DNA of 64,000 bases from Basidiobolus meristosporus CBS 931.73 (taxonomy: Eukaryota > Basidiobolomycota > Basidiobolomycetes > Basidiobolales > Basidiobolaceae), in contig MCFE01000109.1 of NCBI GenBank assembly GCA_002104905.1, positions 62,001-126,000 on the forward strand, read 5' to 3'. The notes under the pieces are model-generated. The model was given only the letters and a program-made list of their open reading frames with translations. It made no database searches and was not told the DNA's origin. The position numbers and the translations under genes are program-made. Positions 21,678 through 35,186 of the stretch are shown here, piece by piece (position 1 is the first letter of the stretch; each line of letters opens with the position of its first letter).

Positions 21678-24600
21678 TTCTTCCCTATTGAAGTTGAGAG
21701 GGCCCTCCTGAATCTCTTTCCTTGTGATACCAATATCTTGATGGTTCAGTATTGTTGGCAAGTCTTTCAAGCTTGAGTTGGTCTTTATGAACTTAATATT
21801 CCCAGATATTCCTTAGTTTGGCCACTAGTTGTTATGTTACAAATGGACATTCTCTGATGATCTTCAAAGGTGCTGTCCATTGTGGCTCAAACTACTTTTG
21901 AGTATTGTTTCTCAGCAATACAATGTTCCCAACTGTCAATGATTCTGGTGATATAGTCTAATCCAATCTCTGCTTTATGTTTTCTGTACTTTGAGATACT
22001 TTGGCCTGTGCCTCTTGATGTCTTTGTTCCAGCTGCAGGTGTCTACTTGGCTGACTGAGCTCATCTTGTATGGCATCTGTAAGCTTTGGTTGTGTGCAAT
22101 CTCCTGGTATCCTTGGTTCTCATCCATATACTAAGTAAAATGGCAATTGTTGGGTGGTGTTGTGTACTCTAACTCTGCATACAAAAAGTGCTTGGTCTAT
22201 GTACCCTTCCCATCTTCTGACAGCTCCATTTGCATACTTGGTCAGCATTTTTCCAAATAGTCTATTAAACTGCTCAGTGACCCCATTAGTTCTAGGCTGA
22301 CACGCCAAGGTTTCCAAGTGTCTCATATGTTGCATTTCCAGGTAAGTTTCCAATGTCTTTGCCATAAAGTTTGCTCCTCATTTGAATAGAATCTCCACAG
22401 GGCATCCAAGCTTCATAAGTATATTATGGTAGATGAAACTTGCAACTTCTTGTTCACCAGCTACAGGTACTGCATAAGCTACTAGACATTCATTGGCATG
22501 ATCAATAGGTACTAGGCTCTAACAATTGCTTTTCCTAGTAATCTTAATAAGTCATCAGCAACTCTGTTGTTTTTCCTAGGGCAGTAGACAATCTCCAAAT
22601 CAAATTGCGGAATGTATTTACTCCATCTTGTTATTCTTCTAGAGACTACCTTTGGAGTAAATACGTACTTGAGGGAGGCATGATCAGTCTTCACAGTGCA
22701 TTTGACTCCTTTGGTATAGCACCTACATGTCTTCAAGTAGTTGATTATGGCAAGCATTGCCTACTCATGCACTGCATAGTTTTGCTCTGCCAAGTTCAGT
22801 TTCTAGGACTCAAAGGCAACTGGGTAGTCCTTTCCCTTGTGTTCTTGGCTCAACACTCCACCAATTGCATAATCTGAAGCATCTGAATACAGAGTTAACA
22901 CTTTTCTGAAATCAGGTATTCTTAAGCTTGGCAGCTTAGCAAGTTCTTTCTTGATCATATGAAAGGCAGCCTCCCAAGCAATGTCCACTAGTAGGTATTG
23001 TCTTTGTTTTGTAATCAGTTAAGGGGGCTACTATTCTTGCAAAGGACTTGACAAATCTTCAATAAGAGGAAACTATTCAAAGGAACGATCTGAGTTCTGA
23101 TATGCTATGGGGTTGCTTCAGATTCTTGATAACTTCAATCTTCTTAGGGTCTAAGCTTACTTCTGTGCTAGTAACTATGTGTCCCAGATATTCACTGTGT
23201 TCTTTGAGGAATTCAAACTTTGGTAGCTTGCTAAATAGGTTGTTCTCTCTTAGCTTCTTCAAGACCTGTTCAATGTGCACCAAGTGATCCTCTTCTGACT
23301 TGCTGTATACCAGTATGTCATCTAGGTAGATTATCACAAACTTGTCTAAGTACTCCTGGAGGACAGTCTGCATCAGGGTCATGAATGTTGCAGGGGCATT
23401 GATTGGGCCAAAACTCATGACTAACTACTTGTAATGTCCATATCTGGTCTTGAATGCTATCTTAGGGATGTCTTGTAGCTTTACCCTAATCTGGTTGTAT
23501 CCTGACATGAGATCAATTATGCTGAGTATAGTGGCTCCATTGAGTTGATCCAAAAGCTCATCAATCCAAGGTATGGGGTACTTAGTCTTCATAGTTACAG
23601 AGTTGATGGCTCTATAGTCAATGCACAATCTAAGCTTTCCATCCTTCTTCACAAAAAGTACTGATGCTTACCAAGGTGACTTGTTGGGTCTGATATATCC
23701 TTGCTCCAATAACTGATCTATTGGTCTCTTCATCTCCTCCAACTCCAATGGCCTCATTTAGTAAGGCGTCTTACTCACTGGAGGGTTATCTCCTGTGTCA
23801 ATGACATGATCCACCTCTCTGACTGGTGGTAGGCTTACAAGTTCATATGGAAATACGTCTGAATACTCCTTCAAGAGAGTTTGGACTTTCTAGGGTACTG
23901 GAGTAGAGGAATCACCCCATGATACAGCCTTTTGGAACTTCTGGATACCATTTCTAAGTGCTCCACAGAACTGTATCTTGCTAAGTTCACTTTTTTCACA
24001 CATACTAGAATTGACCAAGTTGAAATCCAGTCTTGCAGGTAATAGCTCATAAGCCTTATTGTCCTTCTGGATCTGAATAGCATGGGCTCTCAGGTTGATT
24101 GATGGATTACAACAAAATAGCCAGGCTTTTTCCAAGTACAAGGTCAAGCTTGTAGTTACCAAAAAAATAGGCCTGTAGGTCCTCTTCATAGTCAGTGATG
24201 TTCATCCTTATTGGCTGAGTAATACGGTTGATTATGTGAGAGTTCACATCAGCTGTTGAGACTGAAGTTCATTTGGTGGGTTCCAAGTCAATTCCAGCTT
24301 TCAACGCAAATTGTTCTGACATATTTCTCATGCAAAGCTCCTGAGTCAAACATGATCTGGGCAGGTACTCCATTGATTACCCCATTCCAATATAATAGCT
24401 TTCCTGAGTTTGAGGTCATATGGGATAGGCATTCTTCTGTCATATAGAAGGTGAGTTCTGAGTCTTCTTCAAGTTCATCCTACATTTTACTATGCTCAAG
24501 GGCTTCAATCAGACTGAAGGTTCTTGATGGCTGATGCCCATATAATGATTGTAGCCTCTTTGATTAGTCATTGTGGGCTTCCCAACTCCAAACATAGCTG

Positions 24601-24756
24601 AGTCATAGTCAATGGCAATGTTGATGGCTTCTTCAATAGTTTGGGGGCTTTGATAATTCACTTCCTTGCAAGTTCTTTTTTTCAACCTATCAATAAGGTA
24701 ATTAACTTAGTCCAGGGGGACTAATCTTTTAATTTGCCCCAGTAGACATCTGTATA
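21678..24756 (-). pseudogene. Ty3/gypsy copy E2 gag-pol, decayed and internally deleted
   Basis: Minus-strand pol and partial gag. The integrase core (TNGVTEQFNRLFGKML near 22280) is joined near 22530 to the end of RNase H, so the connection and integrase zinc region are deleted. RNase H has TDHASLKY (about 22690) and RT has YLDDILVYS (about 23310). The protease motif is degraded. Like B and D it lacks the +1 A and the TAG codons shared by F, G and H. It ends inside gag, where it is joined to an LTR piece at 24757. Confidence 0.88.
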
Positions 24757-25036
24757 TAGGTTCCAGCAGCTGCTTATATTTATTTTGCCAGATCAATTGC
24801 CAGCTGATTGTATTTACTAATGTAGGTTGTGCTGATTACTCATTTGATTACTTCATCATCACCCAATAAGAACCTACTTAATATATTTATTTCTGTCTGA
24901 TAAGGATCTGCTGATTCATTTGCTGACTAATGATACCAATTTGATAGATCACACTAATATACTGATAGGCTAAACATACAATTATTTGATTAGACTAAAA
25001 ACTGATCTCACTTAGTTTAAGCAGTAGATCTTAACA
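24757..25036 (-). repeat. Ty3/gypsy LTR fragment fused to gag of E2
   Basis: Follows the LTR from the AATAAA/TATA region to the terminal ATCTTAACA. The junction with gag at 24756/24757 skips the leader and the primer site, so it is a deletion or template switch. Confidence 0.78.
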
Positions 25037-25484
25037 AAAATTCATAGTCTAGGTACATGATAATTTTGTGAAAGCATTTTAAGTAAACACCAACATAAAA
25101 TTAGATCAGGACAGAATGCTAGTCAAAGGATAAGATCTATGTGACTAAGTTAACTTGAAGAGTTAGGTAACAACTTAATAATAACAACACCTACTATATG
25201 CTGGATATCTACTTTGCTCCAGTGTGGCGCTTTATTTAGGAGAAAAACTGCTTAGTCAGCCAGAGGTTACAAATATCACAAAGGTTCTACAACAACAATG
25301 AGCTGTCAAAAATGATATAATATTTTGAAGAGAGAAAAATAAATGTGATAATGGTGTCAAATAGCCATCATAAAGTTTAATCCTTTGATTAATAGGTGTT
25401 AAATGCCATGAGGACAGTGCTCAAAGACCACTAAAAAAACTGCGCACCAGAGTTGACAGAGAAACTGGTCAGAGTTTCTTGTGA
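25037..25484. other. Unassigned AT-rich sequence
   Basis: No recognisable coding relic, repeat ends or match to the other families in the window. Confidence 0.4.
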
Positions 25485-26720
25485 CACCTTACATCAGTGG
25501 CTATGACTGCTCCAATGCTAGTTTTCTTACTTTTCAATTGCAGACACTCAATCACAATCCTGGACACTATATCACCTCCTGCATATGTTAAAATAGAAGG
25601 GCTAATAGCCCTTTCTCACATCCTTTACCTACTGACCTATATGATGCTCTTACTTTTCATGCATACAAATCTGCTTATTTCCTTTCAATCTTCAGTTAAA
25701 ACCCACTTTCCATCTGTTCTGACTCATGGAAAGTTCCTTTACCCAACACTTTGTACATTAAGCCCAGGCTCATACTCTACAATTGACTCCAATGATATCC
25801 ACCATTCAATAGGAAAACCCGCCCAATTTCTTCTCTGTCAAAATGCCCTATTCCCATGCTTTTGGCAGTTACCCCACAGCTTGATTCTATTGTTTGCTCA
25901 CTGGTTTCCATACTACCTGGTCTTCCGCCAGCACTGCAGTGTTTGGAACCTCATCTGCCAGACTTTTCAATAAATCCATGCAAGACTCATGATCATTTTC
26001 TCAGGCACTGCTATACAAGAAGTGCCCCAATCACTTGCTGTGCCTCTCATTGCCCCAATATTCCACTTATGCTTTGTAATAGTCCTTTAAGTTCTTGAGG
26101 CTGTTGCTCTGTCTCTTAGTGAGATCTCCATTCTGTATATAATTGAGGATGGGGAGGTTGTGTTAGACGGATAGCTTCATTTGGTGACCTCAGCTACTTC
26201 ACTAGAATAAAGCTCACCTGGCTGCATTTCCAACTCCTGAGAAAGCTGCGTGCTTTCTTATTGGTGTTTCATCTTGGCTATTATGGGATTTAACCTGCTC
26301 CAGGCTTTTGGCATCAAGTGGTGAATACTGCAGCTTTTTCTTACACTTTCTAGTTGTTTACTTGGACAGACCTATTTGCTTAGCACTGCCAGGTCTTCTG
26401 ATGCTGTTTTGTCCAAATGCCTGCTGCCATGTACCACATTCTCTCCATTTAAATGCTGCACTGATGCTGTGGTGGTGTAAAGGTACTCCTGGGAGAAGCT
26501 ACACAACTCAAGGTATGTGATGTGTCTGATGGTTGCAACAATGTCTGGGTCTAAACTGCTGGTGTCTCTACTGCCATCTCATTTTTGTAAAAGCTCCTGT
26601 GTCACATGCTTCCTAGGTGGTCAAAGTGTCTCCAAAAACCTCAGTGTGTCTTGTGCACTACCCTGAAAAGCTCCTTCAAATCAGATCTGAGACTAACTGT
26701 TGCAGGTAGGTGCAGTAATC
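25485..26720 (-). repeat. Unclassified repeat U, copy a
   Basis: Aligns with parts of 48800-49860 and 53650-54600: the shared non-coding stretch near 25490-25560, then minus-strand coding relics such as QPGELYSSEVAEVTK and YRMEISLRDRATASRT (about 26245-26090), matching PVELHFSEVDELTVKG and VDRVEISLPDKE of the copy at 48.3-52.3 kb. The open plus-strand frame at 25497-25973 is antisense to this and has no support. Family unknown. Confidence 0.6.
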
Positions 26721-27214
26721 AACTGCTAATCAACAAGGAGAAAGTTTTACAGATAGCAGGGATGTGTCATGAATGAAGGATTGAAATACCTTGAATGCTT
26801 TTCCTGATTGCCAAGTGAATACAAATGACAAGGTTCTCTAAGGTTTTGGGCTTCATTTGAGTTCTTGATGACTTCACTACAAGCTTATAATATTCCCAGA
26901 TAGTCCTGGAAGATTCCAAAAGGCACAGCACAGGCAACCAATCAGAGAGAAGTGGTCTGAAACCTCTGCAACAAAGAGATATACTTTATGTATTGCAGTG
27001 GTAGGGACTGCAACACAGACCTAGGACATGTGTCAAAGGCAATTGCATGCTGACTTTTGTATATTGTCTCTGCAATAGATGATGTTCTTTGTGTTGGTGT
27101 TTGGATAATAACAATGTTTGTAAGTTAACAAGTAAATCCCCTAAATCTCACACATTTAACAGCAATACCATCCATTGTGCCCAGAGAAGCCAGCTATGTT
27201 GCTGATGGCTGAGG
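26721..27214. other. Unassigned segment; last ~60 bp resemble repeat U
   Basis: A stretch near 26850-26960 weakly resembles RT of another gypsy lineage on the minus strand, but I would not rely on it. The final ~60 bp (CCAGAGAAGCC to TGGCTGAGG) resemble repeat U at about 52960-52990, and the matching next part of U resumes at 31399. Gypsy copy F therefore probably inserted here. Confidence 0.4.
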
Positions 27215-27582
27215 TGTTATGATCTGCCGCTAGAATGTTTAAGCTAGATCAGTTTTTGGTCAAATCAATTGGTGTATGTCTAGGTTATCAGTATATCAGT
27301 ATTATCTATGAAATCAGTAGCATTAGTCAGCAAATGAATCAGCAGATCCTTATCAGACAGAAATAGATATATTAAGTAAGATCTTATTAGGTGATGATGA
27401 TGCAATCATATGAGTCATCAGCCACAACCTACATTAGGAAATACAATTAGTCAGCAATTGATCTGGCAAAATGTATATAAGGAGCTGCTTGAACCTCAAT
27501 AAAAATCAGTTCAAGTTTTAGTGAATACAATACTAGCTAAACTCACTATTCTTCTACAACTCTTATAACAAGACTTGTAACA
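27215..27582 (+). repeat. Ty3/gypsy 5' LTR (copy F)
   Basis: 368 bp, TGTTATGATCTGCCGC to CTTGTAACA, close to the LTRs of the intact element. TATATAAGGA and AATAAA are present. One base and a primer site (TGGTAGCAATGATAACC) follow. Confidence 0.92.
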
Positions 27583-30500
27583 TTGGTAGCAATGATAACC
27601 AGAAACCTCCCTCCTGAAGAAAGAAGAAACCACCCTCAAGATGTTGGACAATCAAGAATGGAAGAATGCCATGAAGCAAATCCTGGCCTAACAGCAACAT
27701 TTACTCCAGATCCTCCGTCAACAGCAACAAGAAATGACTACCATGGCTCAGAGCCAGCAAAGCCCTGTCAAGAGCAACTTTAGTGTGAAGGTCAACTGGT
27801 ACCATGGCAGAGTCAATGAAAACATGGGAACTTGGCTCTTTCAGATTGAAGAAGCTTTTAAAGTTAAAGGAATTGCTCCAGAAAGCAAGTTGCATTATGC
27901 AGCTTCTTACCTGGCAGATGCAACTTTACAGTGGTACCACAACAAGATAAGGTCAGCCACTATGATGGGATGCTCTACAATCTCTACCTGAGATGAGTTT
28001 GTGTTGGAAATTCAGAATGCTTTTGAACCTCCAGACCAGCAGACACTACTAAGAAGGAAGTTAAAGACACTCAGACAGAAAGGAATGGTGCAAGAATACA
28101 TCTATGAGTACAGATGTCTACTTGAACAAATTGAAAGAATGGACCCCTTGGATCAAGTTGAATACTTTATTGATGGGTTGAAAGAAAGAACTTACAAGGA
28201 AGTGAATTACCAAAGACCTCTGACTATTAAAGAAGCCATCAAGATTGCCATTGACTATGACTCAGCTATGTTTGGAGTTGTGAAGCCTACAGTGACTAAT
28301 CAGAAAGGCTACAATCATTATGAAAGAAGACAGTCAGAAGCAGTACTAATGGAAATAGATGCTATTCAGAAGAATCCTACCTCAGAAGAATGCAAGAAGA
28401 AAGGACTTTGCCTCAATTGCCACCAGCAGTGACATATTGCAAAGTACTGCCCTCAGAGAAGAATTAGACACCAGCCAACAAGAACCTTCAACCATATTGA
28501 GTCCCATGAACACAGCAATGTGGAAGATGAGCTTGAAGAAGACTCAGAACTCACCTTCCACATGTGAGAAGAATACCTATCCCAGATGACCTCAAACTTA
28601 GGAAAGCTACTATCCTTGAATGGGGTAATCAATGGAGTACCTGCCATGATCATGATTGACTCAGGAGCATTGCATGAGTACATGTCAGAGCAATTAGCTC
28701 TGGAAGCTGGAATCAACTTGGAACCTACCAAATCAACTTCAGTCTCCACAGCTGATGGGAACTCTCACATAATCAACCGTATTACCCAGCCCGTAAGTAT
28801 GAAGATCAATGACTATGAAGAAGACCTACAGGCTTATATACTAGGGAACTGCAAGTTTGACTTTGTACTTGGAAAAGCCTGGCTATTTTGTTGTAATGCA
28901 TTAATCAACTGGAGAACACATGCTACTCAGATCCAAAAAAGACAAGAAGACCTATTAGGTATTGCCTGCCAAGCTGGATTTCAACTTGGCCAATTCCAGT
29001 GTGTGTGAGACAAGTGAACTTAGCAAGACCTATTTCTGTAGAGCGCTTAGAATAGGAACTCAGATGTTCCTCATGGCAGTTTTACAGGAGGATTCCTCTA
29101 CCCCTGCACCCCAGCATGTCCAGACTCTCTTAAAGAAATATTCAGACGTGTTTCCAGATGAGCTTGTAAGCCTACCACCAGTCAGAGACGTGGATCATGC
29201 CATTGACACAGGAGATAGCCCTCCAGTGAGCAAGACACCTTACAGAATGAGTCCATTGGAATAGGAGGAAATGAAGAGACAAATTGTTCAGCCATTGGAG
29301 CAAGGATACATCAGGCCCAGCAAGTCACCCTGGGGAGCACCAGTGCTTTTTGTGAAAAAGAAGAATGGAACACTTAGGATGTGCATTGACTACAGAGCCA
29401 TGAACTCAGTTACCGTCAAGAATAAGTACCCCACACCTTAGATTGATGAGCTTTTGGACCAACTAAATGGAGCCACTATTTTCAGCAAGATTGACCTCAT
29501 GTCAGGATACAACCAAATTAGGGTGAGACCTGAAGATATTCCTAAGGCAGCATTTAGGACCAGATATGGACATTACAAGTACTTAGTCATGAGTTTTGGC
29601 CTCACTAATGTCCCTGCAACATTCATGACACTGATGCAGACTGTCTTTCAGGAGTACTTAGACAAGTTTGTGATAATTTACTTGGATGACATATTGATAT
29701 ACAGAAAGACAGAAGAGGATCACATAGTGCACATTGAAAAGGTCTTGGAGAAACTAAGAGAGAACAACCTATATGGCAAGCTAGCCAAGTGAGAATTCTA
29801 CAAGGAGCATGTTGAGTACCTGGGACTCATAGTGACTAGCACAGGAGTAACCGTAGACCCCAAGAAGGTGGAAGTAATCAATAATATGAAGCAGCCCCAT
29901 AGCATATCAGAACTCAGATCCTTCCTTGGAATGGTTTCCTATTATTGGAAATTTGTCAAGTTGTTTGCAAGTATTGCAGCCCCTTTAACTGATATCCTCA
30001 AGAAAGACAATGCCCACAAGTGGGACATAGCTTGTGAGACTGCCTTCCAGACGCTCAAGAATGAACTTGCTAAGCTGCCAAGCTTGAGAATACCAGACTT
30101 CGGAAAAGAGTTCACTCTGTGCACAGACGCTTCAGATTATGCAATTTTGGAGTGCTGAGCCAAGAACACAATGGAAAGGACTACCCTGTTGCATTTGAAT
30201 CCAAGAAACAGAACTCAGCAGAACAAAACTATCCAGTCCATGAGAAGGAGATGCTTGCTATAATACAGTGTTTGAAGACATGGAGATGCTATATTGAAGG
30301 AGTCAAATGCACTGTGAAGACTGATCATGCCTCCCTCAAGTATATATTTACTCAGAAGGTACTCTCTAGAAGATTGACAAGATGGAGTGAATACATTCAG
30401 CAATTTCACCTGGAGATTGCCCACAGCCCTGGAAAAAACTACATGGTTGCTGATGCCTTATCAAGATTAGATCAAGTTGTACAACTCAACTTGGTGCATG

Positions 30501-31398
30501 AATCAGATTGGCCTAGCCTATCACCAAAGTACTTGGAGGACCAAGCCATTCCTAATGGGGTGGATGAAGAGATAAAGAAGATAATCCAGGATGAAGCCAG
30601 CAAATTTGTTGTACAGGATGAAACACTCTACCAAATTGTTGATGGAAGACCTATTGCCTATTGTCCTTATGTTGCCCGCCTGGATTTAATACATCAGCTA
30701 CACAATGGATATGGACATCTTAGAATTGAAGGAACCTATAGCCTTGTGAAAGCCAGAGCATGGTGGCCCAGAATGAAATAAGATATTGAGAAGCTAGTGA
30801 AAACATGCCCAAACTGCCAAATCAATCAAGGCCAGCCACAACAAATTGCCAAACTCTTTCCTTTGGAGCCTGTAAGACCATTTGAGAGATGGGAAATTGA
30901 CTTTATTGGTAAACTGCCAACTACCAGGAAATGCAACTGTTGGATCCTAGTAGCAATTGACCATGCCACTAAATGGCCAGTTGCTAAAGCTGTACCAATA
31001 GCCAGTGAGCAAGAAGTTGGAAGTTTCATTTACCATGAGATCCTGATGAAGTTTGGATGCCCTGTGGAGATCTTATTAGATAGAGGAGCAAATTTTATGG
31101 TAAAGACGTTAGAGGCTCACCTGGAAATGCAGCAGGTCAGACACTTGAAAACCTTGGCATATCACCCCAGAACTAATGGAGTCACTGAACGCTTTAATGC
31201 AGTATTTGGAAAAATGCTGACCAAGTATGCAAATGGAGCTGTCAGTAGATGGGATGAGTATATAGACCAAGCACTCTTTGCATGCAGAGTCAGTGTACAC
31301 AACACCACCCAGCAATCACCATTTTACTTAGTGTATGGATGTGAGCCAAGGATTCCAGGAGATCTCACACAACCCAAGCTTACAGATGCCTTAGAAGA
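27583..31398 (+). pseudogene. Ty3/gypsy copy F gag-pol (defective subfamily), 3' truncated
   Basis: Gag from about 27642. Little-diverged but disabled: stop codons early in gag (27689-27691) and near 27990; TGA replacing Gly in the zinc knuckle (CLNCHQQ then stop, about 28430); an extra A in the run at 28934-28939 after ATQIQK; TAG at about 28955; TAG in the PLELEE segment (29262-29264). Zinc-knuckle TGA is shared with copy G; the extra A and both TAGs are shared with G and H. RT keeps YLDDILIY (about 29680-29700) and RNase H and integrase are largely readable. It stops at 31398 in the pol tail, where repeat U resumes, so the 3' LTR is lost. Confidence 0.92.
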
Positions 31399-33379
31399 TT
31401 CCATCTACCCTAGCAGCAGTACTCTGCATGAGCCTGACAGAATCCCAATACACAATGAGACAACACCCATGGAGATATGCCAAGGATATGCTTTGAGGCA
31501 AAGTGAGCCCAGTAATAAATTTGCTGAGGAATGATCAGATGTTGTTTCTAGAAAAGTGGCATGTTTTGATCAATGTTAGCAATGGAGGTGTTGAGGTTTT
31601 ACTGCTACTACTTCTCAAAGCTATTTCAGGTTGCAAATCACCACATTCTGGGTTCAAATGAGCAAACATTGTGTAGTGAGTGACATATGACTCAGAGAAA
31701 ATCTGGATATTAGCATATATCAGCAGTTGAATGGCATTTACATCAGAAAATGCTCCATTGCAAGATATCCAATTTGTAAGGAATTTCTTATCATGGGAGT
31801 AAACATTGCTACACTCCAGATATACTCCTGTAATACCCTGCTAAAGTATATGATGAAGTCCAACAAATGCTTTGTAGCTACAAAGTACTCACTTGGTATC
31901 AGTCAAGCGCAAACATCTCTGATATAACTGATGACAAGCATAATAAATAACCAAGAGGCATGGTGAACCTTGAAGGTATGTACACCCATGCCTTTGCCTT
32001 GGCACTTACAGGTTTCTCACAGTATTAGTGCTCTACCAGCAAGTACTGCTGGTCACTGATTTTCATCAACCTGAATATGCTGCCAAATATACGGTATCAG
32101 AGCAGAAGTCTGATCTTGGACTCACTGATGTCTGATCTATATCACCACCCATCTTGGATAGCTACCTGTATCTGTTGCCAGATGAGCTTTGTATGCTTTT
32201 CAGTGAGATGCTAGTCAATGGTCATCATGTCAATGCTCATTTTATCTTCTGTATTTGGGATGTCCCAGCTAGCAGTACAAGAGCTGGCTTTTCTTGGTGC
32301 AATGAATGGTTTTGCTGTCATATATGTTGGATACTGAGATTTACTCCATAGCTCACAAACACTGCTATTATCCAGGCACAAGCACTAGGAACATCATCTT
32401 CTCATGGAGGGAACATACAAAAGTCAGCTTGCCATTGCAGCAAGGTTGTCTAGTGATTAGCCATTATCCAGAATACAGAATTCATTGAAAACCAGATTTA
32501 CTAAAAACAGAGAGTAGGTTTTTGAGTAATTTGCTTTCAACAGTATCCCTGTATCAATGACCAAGTTGTAAATGGGCTTTTGAAGCTACTTGATCCCATC
32601 TGTATATGCTCACCAATACAAATGCGTAGACTGGATGAATGGGATATGTGTTTATTCAGTTGGCCTTCTGAAGCCATTTCTACCAAGTGTACAGTGAGAG
32701 CATTGGGAGAATATAGGAATATTTGTTCAGAAGTAGATCATAAATGTCAATTTGGCACGTTTGGAGCATTTATGAAAGGAGCTTATATTGGGATTTGAGT
32801 GGCTACACTACCAGCAAAAAACTAGTGTGTAAATCTCAGCCACCACTGTATTCATAATCTAATCCATCTTCCTTGGTGTGTAGTGAATATTGGGCCTTGA
32901 TGCACCTCAGGGGAGCTTTTTATGAAACAGATGTGAGGGAAGATAGGAAGACCAAATAGGTTGCAGGTATTAACATTTCCTAATCTTACTTGAATATAGC
33001 TTTCAGCTCTGTCATTGATTTAATGAGCTGGTACATTGAGAATAGTTAGGCAGAGTTGAGAAATGCCAAGGACAGATCTGCACATGGAGACACCTATGCA
33101 TATGGCATTAAGGAACTAAGCATTCCCAATGTGTAGGTAATTGGTTAAGTTGGGCAAGGCTGGGCTGGACACATCAATCATCTAACTAATGTCTGGGCAG
33201 CTTCACCAGAGTATCCCAGATTCCCCCTGATAACAAGCCAATTTCTACACCATACCATAAAGAACTCACACACACCAGAGCCAGAGTGCACCTATTATGA
33301 GGACTAGAATCCTGCTGGGTGTAGGAGTATATTGGCAACATAGGACAAAGTTCTTTACAGATACTCAGGAGGTATTAAT
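31399..33379 (-). repeat. Unclassified repeat U, copy b
   Basis: 31399-31930 aligns with 52985-53510. The shared minus-strand coding relic reads AFSDVNAIQLLIYANIQ (about 31760-31700) here and AFSDVNGMQMLTYAGIR in the other copy. Beyond about 31930 I find no confident match or gene to 33379; short open frames there have no recognisable features. Confidence 0.5.
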
Positions 33380-34060
33380 GTCAGAAGTAGTGGTAACTAA
33401 GCATGTGTTTGCAAGATGTATATGGTAACTTTATAAGTGTCACACTGAAAAGCTGTAAGTTGAGATAATAGAAGTGTGTCAATTTCAGCAGGTGTGCAGA
33501 TAAGTAGAAGTTAGTCAGCAGGAGGCAATAGGTTTTTTTGACTTAACTTATGTGAAATGCCCACAGTAGTAGTGGGTAAGCAACTGAAGAGGGGTGATTC
33601 TACTGTGGGATATGTGTATGGTACAATGGATGGTAGATGAGGCAATACTATTTGGTAAACCAGTACAGTTTTGCTATACAGAACTATCTATAGGCCAGCA
33701 TATTGCTGCAATGAAGCCATCAGAGCACCATCATTTTTCTTTTCATAAACAGCTGTATATGTATTAACTGGTTTGGAATGCTCTGATAAGCATTGAGTGC
33801 ATCAAGTCCATCCAAATACCATTCATTTGTTGGCTAAAGACTGCTCAAATGCCATCATGTTTGAAACTTTGTTTGGCTGTATAATCAGCAAAATGCCATC
33901 ACAATCCCATCATAGGATAACAATATGGGTAATTAATTACAAGCTGCTGGCATTCTGGCAGCCTCATGGTGAAATACTGATGGCTGATCTGAATTGAATC
34001 CACCTATAGGAGCATATTATTTCTCAGAGGATAGTAAGCTTATATAAGTCTCTAGGTACT
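33380..34060. repeat. Unclassified dispersed repeat R2, copy 2 (inverted)
   Basis: Inverse complement of much of 19180-19750; see that entry. Both copies are degraded and lack recognisable domains. Their boundaries are only where similarity fades. Confidence 0.5.
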
Positions 34061-34579
34061 TTAAATTAAATCATGAAAAAGCATACAGAAGCCTCCTAAT
34101 GTCCAAGTGTGGAGTTGAGATCCTGGCCCAAGTATATGCAAATAGTCTCTATGCTCACTATAGATTATACATAATAAACTACTAAGGAGTATGCTGGTTA
34201 CCCTGCACTGGTATATTTATTAATTTGCACAAAGTGATGGATGATCATATAAATTGACATGGATCAATTGTTTATCTTGCTTTTTCAATAAAACCAAGTT
34301 ATTTGAAGCTCCCAGCTACATGTCATACTGCAGTAATAATAGCTGCTACTAAGATTCTGACAGAAGTGGCTGTTCAGGGAGGTGTATTTGACTAAAGATG
34401 ATCCATCCTGCAAAACAATATCACAGTGCTAAATGGATGACCAATTAGGATGAAACACCTGATAATTGAAGTATTTTGAATACAGGAGGCTCCAGAACAC
34501 TGAGGAGGATCTGACAAGCTGTGGATATGCCATCTGTATGCTTCTAAACTAGATCAACAAGTAAAATTCAGCCACCAGC
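34061..34579. other. Unassigned sequence left of gypsy G
   Basis: No recognisable gene or repeat ends. It is the left flank of the gypsy nest; the last bases, ACCAGC, are compared with AGCATC at the right end (48319) for a target duplication, which is imperfect. Confidence 0.35.
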
Positions 34580-34710
34580 TGTTACAAGTCTTGGTATAAG
34601 AGTTGTAGAGGAATAGGGAGTTTAGCTAGTATTGTATTCACTAAAACTTGAACTAATTGACTTGACTAAAAACTGATCTAACTTAAACACTCAAGCAGCA
34701 GATCATAACA
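34580..34710 (-). repeat. Element G 3' LTR, 131-bp deleted form
   Basis: Joins CACTAAAACTTGAACT directly to AATTGACTTGACT. In the normal 368-bp LTR these are separated by 237 bp holding the TATA box and AATAAA; ACT is present at both breakpoints. Confidence 0.92.
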
Positions 34711-34818
34711 TTCACCCCTACTAAAGTTGAGAGGGTACTCCTGAATCTCTTTTCTTGCGATACAAATATCTTGATGGTTCAGTATTATCCGCAAGTCTTG
34801 CAAGCTTGGGTCTGTCCC
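34711..34818 (-). pseudogene. Element G pol tail (3' end)
   Basis: Last ~35 codons of pol with the stop and the purine tract region, cut at 34818 by insertion of element H. It resumes at 41004. Confidence 0.88.
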
Positions 34819-35186
34819 TGTTACAAGTCTTGGTATAAGAGTTGTAGAGGAATAGGGAGTTTAGCTAGTATTGTATTCACTAAAACTTGAACTGATTTTT
34901 ATTGAGGTTCCAGCAGCTCCTTATATACATTTTGCCAGATCAATTGCTGACTAATTGTATTTCCTAATGTAGGTTGTGGCTGATGACTCATTTGATTGCA
35001 TCATCATCACCTAATAAGATCCTACTTAATATATCTATTTCTGTCTGATAAGGATCTGGTGATTCATTTGCTGACTAATGCTACTGATTTCATAGATGAT
35101 ACTGATACACTGATAACCTAAACATATACTAATTGATTTGACTAAAAACTGATCTAACTTATACATTCAAGCAGCAGATCATAACA
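34819..35186 (-). repeat. Element H 3' LTR
   Basis: 368 bp. It has lost the CpG of GCCGCTTGAATG (CAAGCAGCAG on the plus strand) that its 5' partner keeps. Confidence 0.93.

Noticed and set aside
25497-25973. 158-codon plus-strand frame as a gene
   Set aside because: It is antisense to repeat U, is not kept open in the related copies at 48.8 and 53.7 kb, and looks like chance in CpG- and stop-poor sequence.
28934-28960. Slippery A-run as a programmed frameshift between Gag and Pol in F, G and H
   Set aside because: Restoring pol needs a +1 shift, not the -1 shift an AAAAAAG heptamer would give. The restored frame then meets TAG within a few codons and another TAG in the PLELEE segment. Shared lesions explain it better.
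32000-33370. Short open frames between 32154 and 32798 as small genes
   Set aside because: No domain, no conserved copy elsewhere in the window, and lengths expected by chance in this composition.
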